Below are positions 58,979-64,000 of a DNA stretch of 64,000 bases, in pieces. Under the pieces are notes generated by a model that was given only the letters and a program-made list of their open reading frames with translations, searched no databases and was not told where the DNA came from. How positions within the stretch are numbered: position 1 is the first letter of the stretch; each line of letters opens with the position of its first letter. The position numbers and the translations under genes are program-made. Source of the stretch: Hyphomonadaceae bacterium UBA1849 (GTDB lineage: Bacteria; Pseudomonadota; Alphaproteobacteria; Caulobacterales; Hyphomonadaceae); NCBI GenBank assembly GCA_002338565.1, contig DDIN01000006.1, forward strand, positions 403,900-467,899, given 5' to 3'.

Positions 58979-59281
58979 TTAGAGTCCGGTTGCCACGTCG
59001 ATCGCCTGACCTTCAGCCAGGGTCACAATCGCTTTTTTCACGTCGTTACGACGACCAACGATACCGCGGAAACGCTTAGTCTTACCCTTGGTAACGATCG
59101 TGTTCACACCGAGAACCTGAACGTTGAAGAGCTTTTCTACAGCTTCCTTGATTTGCGGCTTCGTAGCGTTGATCGCAACTTTGAACACAACCTTGTTTTC
59201 CTCAGAGAGGAAAGTCGACTTCTCGGTAATCACCGGAGCGACAATTGTGTCGTAGTGGATCGGTTGAGCGTCTTTAACCAT
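58979..59281 (-). CDS. rplW: 50S ribosomal protein L23
   Basis: A 100-residue L23: YDTIVAPVITEKSTFLSEENKVVFKVAINATKPQIKEAVEKLFNVQVLGVNTIVTKGKTKRF. It forms the docking site for trigger factor and SRP at the exit tunnel. Gap of three bases from rplD. Confidence 0.97.
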   Translation of the reverse strand: MVKDAQPIHYDTIVAPVITEKSTFLSEENKVVFKVAINATKPQIKEAVEKLFNVQVLGVNTIVTKGKTKRFRGIVGRRNDVKKAIVTLAEGQAIDVATGL

Positions 59282-59284
59282 CGC

Positions 59285-60226
59285 TTAGCCCTCTCCGTTT
59301 GCGGCTTTAGCAGCACGCATTTTCACGAGAAGACGCTGGTCGACCTTCGCACGCGGAGCGTCGCCCGCTACGATTGCCTTAGCCTGGCCAACCCAGTCTT
59401 CATTTACAGCGCGTTGTGCTACGCCGACTTTACCAAACAGCGCTGTAGCGTCTGCTTCGCTGATTTCAGCAAGCTTTGTGAGCTCACCGTAACCTTCACC
59501 AGCCAGAGCTTTCGCTGATTTAGCGCCAACACCGTCGATCAGAACAACGTCATCGATGAACGCGTCGTCGCCAGGCTTTGCGCCAGCTGGAACGTCGCTC
59601 TCGCCGTTGTAACGAGCGTGGATGCTGTCGATAGCGTCTTTCGTCAGGACCAGAGTGTTGCGACGAAGAACGTCGTACACGTTGAGGCCAGCGAAAGGCA
59701 GGACGTCGACGTTAGGAATGTTGCGAGCTGCGCGAGCAAAACCTTCGTTCAACTCAGTGCCACCGATGATGAGAGCGTTAGAAATGCCCAGAGCTTCAAA
59801 AGAAGCACGCAGAGATTTGGTTTTGCCTTCGTCAAAGTTCGCATCTTCCAGAACGATAACGTTCTCAGACTTCACCTTGGAAGAGAGAGCGTGCTTCAGA
59901 GCGAGCGCGCGAACCTTCTTAGGCAGGTCGTGATCGTGGCTGCGAACGCGCGGACCATGAGCAACACCACCACCAACGAAGATAGGAGCGTTCTTAGAAC
60001 CGTGACGTGCGCCGCCAGAACCTTTCTGACGGATGTATTTCTTTGTCGTCACGCTCACTTCAGAGCGGGACTGTGTTTTGTGCGTACCAGCCTGACGTTT
60101 CGCCAGCTGGTAACGAACCATACGCTGCAGGATGTCGCCGCGGATCTCTTCAATGCCGAATACAGCATCGTCGAGCTCAACCTTACCGGCTTTCTTAGCA
60201 GCGAGCGTTGTGACTGCGAGTTCCAT
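59285..60226 (-). CDS. rplD: 50S ribosomal protein L4 with C-terminal helix-hairpin-helix extension
   Basis: Residues 1-208 are a complete L4: the tunnel loop has KKYIRQKGSGGARHGSKNAPIFVGGG, and the globular part ends in NTLVLTKDAIDSIHARY, where E. coli L4 (201 aa) also ends. The frame then continues about 105 residues. After a Pro/Gly/Asp linker, residues 225-262 (DDVVLIDGVGAKSAKAL...YGELTKLAEIS) form a helix-hairpin-helix, followed by EDWVGQAKAI (276-285) and a basic tail. I recall such domains appended to L21 and NuoE in alphaproteobacteria. Total 313 residues; rplC overlaps by one base. Confidence 0.95.
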   Translation of the reverse strand: MELAVTTLAAKKAGKVELDDAVFGIEEIRGDILQRMVRYQLAKRQAGTHKTQSRSEVSVTTKKYIRQKGSGGARHGSKNAPIFVGGGVAHGPRVRSHDHDLPKKVRALALKHALSSKVKSENVIVLEDANFDEGKTKSLRASFEALGISNALIIGGTELNEGFARAARNIPNVDVLPFAGLNVYDVLRRNTLVLTKDAIDSIHARYNGESDVPAGAKPGDDAFIDDVVLIDGVGAKSAKALAGEGYGELTKLAEISEADATALFGKVGVAQRAVNEDWVGQAKAIVAGDAPRAKVDQRLLVKMRAAKAANGEG

Positions 60227-61020
60227 TACGCGTCAGCTCCCTCAGACTCAGCCGGAGCAGCGTCAGCTTCTTTAGAAGAAGCAACAGAACCCGGCATAGG
60301 AACACCTTCCGGACGCGCTTTTTTCACAGCGTCACGGACTTCAACCCAACCACCTTCTGGACCAGGGACGTTACCCTTAACCAGAACGAGGCCACGCTCA
60401 GTGTCCACACGAACAACTTCAATGTTTTGCGTAGTGATACGAGCAACGCCGTAGTGACCGGCCATCTTCTTACCTTTGAAGACTTTACCCGGATCCTGGC
60501 ACTGACCTGTAGAACCATGCGAACGGTGAGAGATAGAAACACCGTGAGACGCACGCAGACCGCCGAAGTTCCAGCGCTTCATCGCACCCGCAAAACCTTT
60601 ACCGATGGAGATGCCCGCTACGTCGACCTTCTGACCTGGTACAAAGTGGTCAGCAGAGATAGCAGCGCCCACTTCGAGGAGGTTTTCTTCAGCAACGCGG
60701 AACTCAACCACTTTAGCTTTAGGCGCAACGCCCGCTTTCGCGAACTGGCCACGGTCAGCTTTGGTAGCGTTCTTAGCTTTCTTGGAGCCGGCACCGAGAA
60801 CAACAGCTGTGTAGCCATCGTTTACAGTTTTCTCGACAGCGTCCTTTTTAGAACCGCGGTTGATTTTAGCGGTACGATCTTTGTCTTCACGTACGCCAAC
60901 AACCTGACAGCCTTCCAGAGACAGAACCGTCACAGGAATGTGCAGTCCTTCCTCAGAGAAGACACGGGTCATGCCCAGCTTGCGGGCAACAACGCCGGAA
61001 CGTTTCGCTTCTGCAGGCAT
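60226..61020 (-). CDS. rplC: 50S ribosomal protein L3
   Basis: A 264-residue L3: SGVVARKLGMTRVFSEEGLHIPVTVLSLEGCQVV at the start, and GAMKRWNFGGLRASHGVSISHRSHGSTGQCQDPGKVFKGKKMAGHYG as the extension reaching the peptidyl transferase centre. A C-terminal acidic, Ala/Glu-rich tail of about 35 residues and an internal Lys/Ala insertion make it longer than the 209-residue E. coli form. It overlaps rpsJ and rplD by one base each. Confidence 0.97.
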   Translation of the reverse strand: MPAEAKRSGVVARKLGMTRVFSEEGLHIPVTVLSLEGCQVVGVREDKDRTAKINRGSKKDAVEKTVNDGYTAVVLGAGSKKAKNATKADRGQFAKAGVAPKAKVVEFRVAEENLLEVGAAISADHFVPGQKVDVAGISIGKGFAGAMKRWNFGGLRASHGVSISHRSHGSTGQCQDPGKVFKGKKMAGHYGVARITTQNIEVVRVDTERGLVLVKGNVPGPEGGWVEVRDAVKKARPEGVPMPGSVASSKEADAAPAESEGADA

Positions 61021-61340
61021 TAGCGCGCTCCCTCAAGTTTAATCTCAACCGCAACGCCAGCAGAGAGGTCGAGCTTCATAAGAGCATCAACAGTCTGTGG
61101 TGTTGGATCAACGATATCGAGCACACGCTTATGCGTGCGGATTTCAAACTGCTCACGAGACTTCTTGTTCACGTGAGGAGAGCGGTTCACCGTAAAGCGC
61201 TCAATACGCGTTGGCAGCGGAACTGGTCCGCGTACCTGAGCGCCTGTTCGCTTGGCCGTAGAAACGATCTCTTTCGCCGACAGATCGAGGGCGCGATGAT
61301 CGAAGGCCTTCAGGCGAATCCGGATGTTTTGTCTGTCCAT
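61020..61340 (-). CDS. rpsJ: 30S ribosomal protein S10
   Basis: A 106-residue S10 (also NusE, an antitermination partner of NusB): RIRLKAFDHRALDLSAKEIVSTAKRTGAQVRGPVPLPTRIERFTV. The ATG at 61340 starts the family's MDRQNIRIRL; the in-frame ATG at 61358 would add six non-conserved residues. First gene of the S10-spc clusters here, without tuf, fusA, rpsG or rpsL directly upstream. Confidence 0.97.
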   Translation of the reverse strand: MDRQNIRIRLKAFDHRALDLSAKEIVSTAKRTGAQVRGPVPLPTRIERFTVNRSPHVNKKSREQFEIRTHKRVLDIVDPTPQTVDALMKLDLSAGVAVEIKLEGAR

Positions 61341-61449
61341 TGTAGCGTCCGTCCGCACAAAAGCTAAAGTCCGCTCAGCGCCAGCCTTCGCTGACCCGAC
61401 GGACCAAAACCGTTTAAAATGTTCCGTTTCGTTGAGAGTACGTTTGCGT

Positions 61450-61464
61450 TTAGACAGTGTCTAA
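61450..61464. promoter_or_regulatory. Palindrome in the rpsJ leader
   Basis: TTAGACA and TGTCTAA flank one G. In the transcript from the promoter at 61496-61522 it lies about 25-40 bases after the expected start, so it could be a leader hairpin or an operator. Confidence 0.4.
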
Positions 61465-61495
61465 GGCACGGCTACCTCATTAACGAGCGCGCACC

Positions 61496-61522
61496 TCTAT
61501 AGTTTGCAGCCACCCCTGTCAA
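61496..61522 (-). promoter_or_regulatory. Promoter of the S10 ribosomal cluster
   Basis: On the minus strand a perfect TTGACA (61522-61517) is followed after 15 bp by TATAGA (61501-61496). The spacer is short but both elements are close to consensus. The leader to rpsJ would be about 150 bases. Confidence 0.65.
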
Positions 61523-61556
61523 CACCATACTCGTGATTACGGCGTGTATTCTTCAC

Positions 61557-61862
61557 CTATAGAAAGCGGGACACATCACCGATCGGCAGAGCAATCCTGA
61601 TCTGCTTTAGCCGGCTCGTATCACCCGCATGTAGAGCCACACCCGATTTAGGAATTCCGAGCCATTTGGCAATAAGCTGACAGACAGCCTTGTTCGCCGC
61701 GCCCTTGTCCGGCAGGGCACGCACGCGAACCTTCAGGAATAACTGGCCAGATGCGTCCGATTCCACGGTCTCTACGGCATCTCTGGAGGATTTAGGTGTG
61801 ACCCGCACGGTCAGGAGCGTTTCATCTCCATCCGCGCGCAGAGGCGGTCCCTGCTCTTGCAT
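61557..61862 (-). CDS. DUF167 (YggU/UPF0235) family protein
   Basis: A 101-residue protein with the family pattern LTVRVTPKSSRDAVETVE, VRVRALPDKGAANKAVCQLIAKWLGIPKSGVALHAGDTSRLKQIRI. Function is unknown in bacteria. It lies immediately upstream of the rpsJ promoter, between rimB-rimK and the S10 cluster; its stop is 35 bases from the promoter -35 element. Confidence 0.88.
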   Translation of the reverse strand: MQEQGPPLRADGDETLLTVRVTPKSSRDAVETVESDASGQLFLKVRVRALPDKGAANKAVCQLIAKWLGIPKSGVALHAGDTSRLKQIRIALPIGDVSRFL

Positions 61863-61981
61863 TACGTCCCCCTCCTCTGCTCGGCCGCGCGTGTCTTATA
61901 CCAGATGCACTTAAAGACACCTCAACATATCCGTCGCTTCGCCTCGCCCGACAGAATAAATGAGGCCCAATTAAAAAGACA

Positions 61982-62012
61982 AAAGGGAATCGCCAAATCA
62001 GCGATTCCCTTT
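61982..62012 (-). terminator. Intrinsic terminator after the rimB-rimK gene
   Basis: AAAGGGAATCG (61982-61992) pairs with CGATTCCCTTT (62002-62012) over 11 bp; on the minus strand it continues into a T-rich stretch. It lies 79 bases past the rimB-rimK stop. Confidence 0.85.
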
Positions 62013-62090
62013 CCATTCTCAACGGTGCACCGGACCAGCCCGCGACTCGATTCTCAAAGGCCCGCGCCCTCAAGAATCGCCAATAGTGCC

Positions 62091-63470
62091 CTAGTGCTTC
62101 AGGTCGCGCGCCAGAGGGCGCACCTTAGCTTCAAGATTCTGGATGATGAGAGAGGCGACATCTTTACCCGTCGCAGTCTCGATTCCCTCAAGACCTGGCG
62201 ACGAGTTCACCTCGAGCACCTTAGGCCCTTCGCTTGTGCGCAGGATATCCACGCCAGCAACGGACAGCCCGATTGTCTGCGCCGCACGGCGCGCAACATC
62301 ACGCTCCTGCTTTGTCAGACGTACAGGCGCGGCTGTACCGCCGCGATGAAGGTTAGACCGGAAATCACCGTCAGCCGCGCTCCGCTGGATCGCCGCGACC
62401 ACCTTATTCCCAACAACGAAACAGCGCGTATCCTTCCCGGCAGCCTCTTCTACAAACTGCTGCACGAGGAAATCCGCCTCCAGACCACGGAAAGCATCGA
62501 TCAGGCTTTCGGCAGCCTTCTTCGTTTCCGCGAGCACGACGCCTTTGCCCTGACTGGACTGAAGCAGTTTCACGACTGCAGGCGCGCCGCCAACGAGCGC
62601 GATCAGGTCTTTGGTGTCTTTCGGCGAGTTGGCAAACGCTGTAACCGGCATGTTGATACGCTCACGCGATAGGAGCTGGTGCGCCAGCAGTTTGTCACGT
62701 GATGCCGCAATCGCATTCGGCGGGTTCAGACAATACGCGCCGCTGTTTGCGAATTGGCGAAGCACGGCAAGGCCGTAAGATGTGATGGCAGGGCCGATAC
62801 GCGGGATCACCGCATCATAGCGCGGCAGCACTTTGCCATCGTAATGCACCTCAGACGCGGTTGCGTCGATCTTCATATAGCAACGCGTCGTATCTATGGC
62901 TTCAACGACATGGCCGCGCGCCTCGCCGGCCTCAACAAGACGACTTGAGGAGTAATTGTTCGGTTCGCGCGTTAGCAATGCAATCCGTAGCGGACGCTTT
63001 ACCGGCTTCTTACGCGGAATGCCTTTATAGAGATCGAAGCTCAACGGCGTTTGAGCGAATGACACGTTCGCATCAACAACCATGTCGTCCGCAATAGACG
63101 TACGACCGAACAACATGCGGTACTGCATGTTTTCCCGGTTGGTCAGCGTCATCTCTACGGGCCATGTCCGGTCGCCGCATGTGAGCTCTGTCTGGATCAC
63201 ATAGCGCAGCTCTGCCTCACCATTCGAGCTCGTCACCTGTCGACGATCCACCACGGGCGCAGAACAGGTGAACTCCATGGACAGATCGTCCGGGTTTGGC
63301 TGAATGAGAAAACGGACCTGAGGCTTATTGATCGGCCCGAACGGCTCGATAACACTCGCATGCAGCGCAGATGTGCGCGCGCCGGTATCAACCTTCGCCT
63401 TGATCGCCGGAAGCCCGAGAGACGGAAGAGAGACCCATTCTTCCCAACCGAGGGTAAATGATGATGACAT
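62091..63470 (-). CDS. rimK: RimB-RimK fusion: aspartyl protease-like domain plus ATP-grasp glutamate ligase
   Basis: A 459-residue two-domain protein. Residues 1-145 match RimB ('ATP-dependent zinc protease', a retropepsin-like fold): IKAKVDTGARTSALHAS with Asp28-Thr-Gly, then LTNRENMQYRMLFGRT. Residues about 160-455 are a RimK ATP-grasp ligase: LRIALLTREPNNYSSSRLVEAGEARGH, PAVVKLLQSSQGKGVVLAE, and VAGVDILRTSEGPKVLEVNSSPGLEGIE. RimK adds Glu residues to the C terminus of ribosomal protein S6, and RimB modulates it; in pseudomonads they are separate genes. Fusion suggests direct coupling of adding and trimming. Confidence 0.9.
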   Translation of the reverse strand: MSSSFTLGWEEWVSLPSLGLPAIKAKVDTGARTSALHASVIEPFGPINKPQVRFLIQPNPDDLSMEFTCSAPVVDRRQVTSSNGEAELRYVIQTELTCGDRTWPVEMTLTNRENMQYRMLFGRTSIADDMVVDANVSFAQTPLSFDLYKGIPRKKPVKRPLRIALLTREPNNYSSSRLVEAGEARGHVVEAIDTTRCYMKIDATASEVHYDGKVLPRYDAVIPRIGPAITSYGLAVLRQFANSGAYCLNPPNAIAASRDKLLAHQLLSRERINMPVTAFANSPKDTKDLIALVGGAPAVVKLLQSSQGKGVVLAETKKAAESLIDAFRGLEADFLVQQFVEEAAGKDTRCFVVGNKVVAAIQRSAADGDFRSNLHRGGTAAPVRLTKQERDVARRAAQTIGLSVAGVDILRTSEGPKVLEVNSSPGLEGIETATGKDVASLIIQNLEAKVRPLARDLKH

Positions 63471-63656
63471 GACGTCTCCAGAAAATCAGATGAGCGCGAC
63501 ATACAGGATATCGCGCCCAAATAACACGGTTAAGTCATGCAGCCGTTCCGGAATTTTCGGCAATTTTCTACCTACTTACAGTCACCGCATCAGAGACAAT
63601 AGCGTACTAAGCTCGACTTCTGAGAGATGCTCATTCCACGTGAACAAGACGCGCCT

Positions 63657-64000
63657 CTAAGGCGCGGCCGTAACCGTGAACGGGACGATCTGGTCGATAG
63701 CGGAATATTCCAGATAGTAACTAATGTTACCCGCCAAGTCTCCGAGAGCGAGAATGTCGTCTGCGTCAAAGCCGGTCTCGATAAACCCCTGAACTGAAAG
63801 CTGAACATTCCGATCGAAACCTTCCAGCTCAACGACGCCTATATACGGGACATTCTTGTAGAAAATATAGATTTCCCACTGCCGATCCCCGTCAAAGTCT
63901 CTGAAGTACAAGCGCTCGGGAACACCTACACCGAGGTCCAGACTATCCACGAGCGCAAAGGCTTCATTCACGTCCGGCGTCGTCTGCCCATACAGATAAA
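63657..64000 (-). CDS. Partial gene at the right edge; FG-GAP-like fragment
   Basis: The frame is open to the window edge on the minus strand, so only about 113 C-terminal residues are visible; a GTG at 63971 is an internal codon rather than a proven start. YFRDFDGDRQWEIYIFY has a D-x-D-x-D loop as in FG-GAP or calcium-binding repeats of secreted proteins, and the remainder is rich in Asp, Gly and aromatic residues. The whole protein cannot be judged from this fragment. Confidence 0.6.
   Translation of the reverse strand, partial: YLYGQTTPDVNEAFALVDSLDLGVGVPERLYFRDFDGDRQWEIYIFYKNVPYIGVVELEGFDRNVQLSVQGFIETGFDADDILALGDLAGNISYYLEYSAIDQIVPFTVTAAP

Noticed and set aside
59285..59602. Separate small gene fused to L4 by a sequencing error
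   Set aside because: The frame is continuous, a normal linker joins the parts, and no stop or ribosome binding site marks an independent start.

Overview
The window comes from an alphaproteobacterial chromosome, most likely a marine, flagellated member of the Hyphomonadaceae/Maricaulales or Caulobacterales. Pointers are an ALAS-type HemA, the F1-ATPase zeta inhibitor (DUF1476) beside purC/purS, an ATP12 chaperone, DUF3126 next to cysE, a FeS-type bacterial photolyase, and two perfect CtrA sites (TTAA-N7-TTAA) between divergent flagellar operons. The family assignment is inference. Nothing looks phage- or transposon-derived: I see no integrase, transposase, CRISPR array, tRNA or rRNA.

Left part (1-37.5 kb): short, mixed-strand transcription units. 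They are a purine block (zeta, purC, purS, an inserted lipoprotein gene, a structured RNA candidate, purQ); an exporter, an acyl-CoA dehydrogenase and a PepSY protein; a divergent VOC/soxR pair with a SoxR promoter; SDR, nitronate monooxygenase and hemA units; two secreted pentapeptide-repeat proteins; terC; flgB-flgC-fliE opposite fliO-fliP; cysE with DUF3126; a tetR-MFP-RND efflux operon; a CaCA antiporter coupled to queF; a TorF-type porin; a KefB-like antiporter; an SDR-photolyase pair; a thiolase; and an alkylsulfatase-like metallo-beta-lactamase protein.

Right part (38.5-63.5 kb): almost one continuous minus-strand block. It holds rimB-rimK, DUF167, the S10-spc-alpha ribosomal clusters (27 genes, rpsJ to rplQ, including secY, adk and rpoA), then degP, rarA, an RluA-family enzyme, an unrecognised protein, crcB, rluC, a HAD phosphatase, ATP12 and a DUF1704 protein. 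Many junctions overlap by 1-8 nt, so this is translationally coupled housekeeping DNA. Near-consensus promoters precede rpsJ and rpsM, and a terminator-like hairpin lies between rplO and secY.

The items most worth a second look are: ribosomal protein L4 with a C-terminal helix-hairpin-helix extension of about 105 residues; a structured transcript ending in a 13-bp terminator stem between purS and purQ; a SoxR promoter driving a VOC protein; a single-chain RimB-RimK protein; a terminator whose 3' arm is the ribosome binding site of the next gene; a hairpin covering the ribosome binding site of the SDR-photolyase pair; and a 12-mer repeated upstream of hemA and terC. Everything here comes from reading the sequence; no database search was run.
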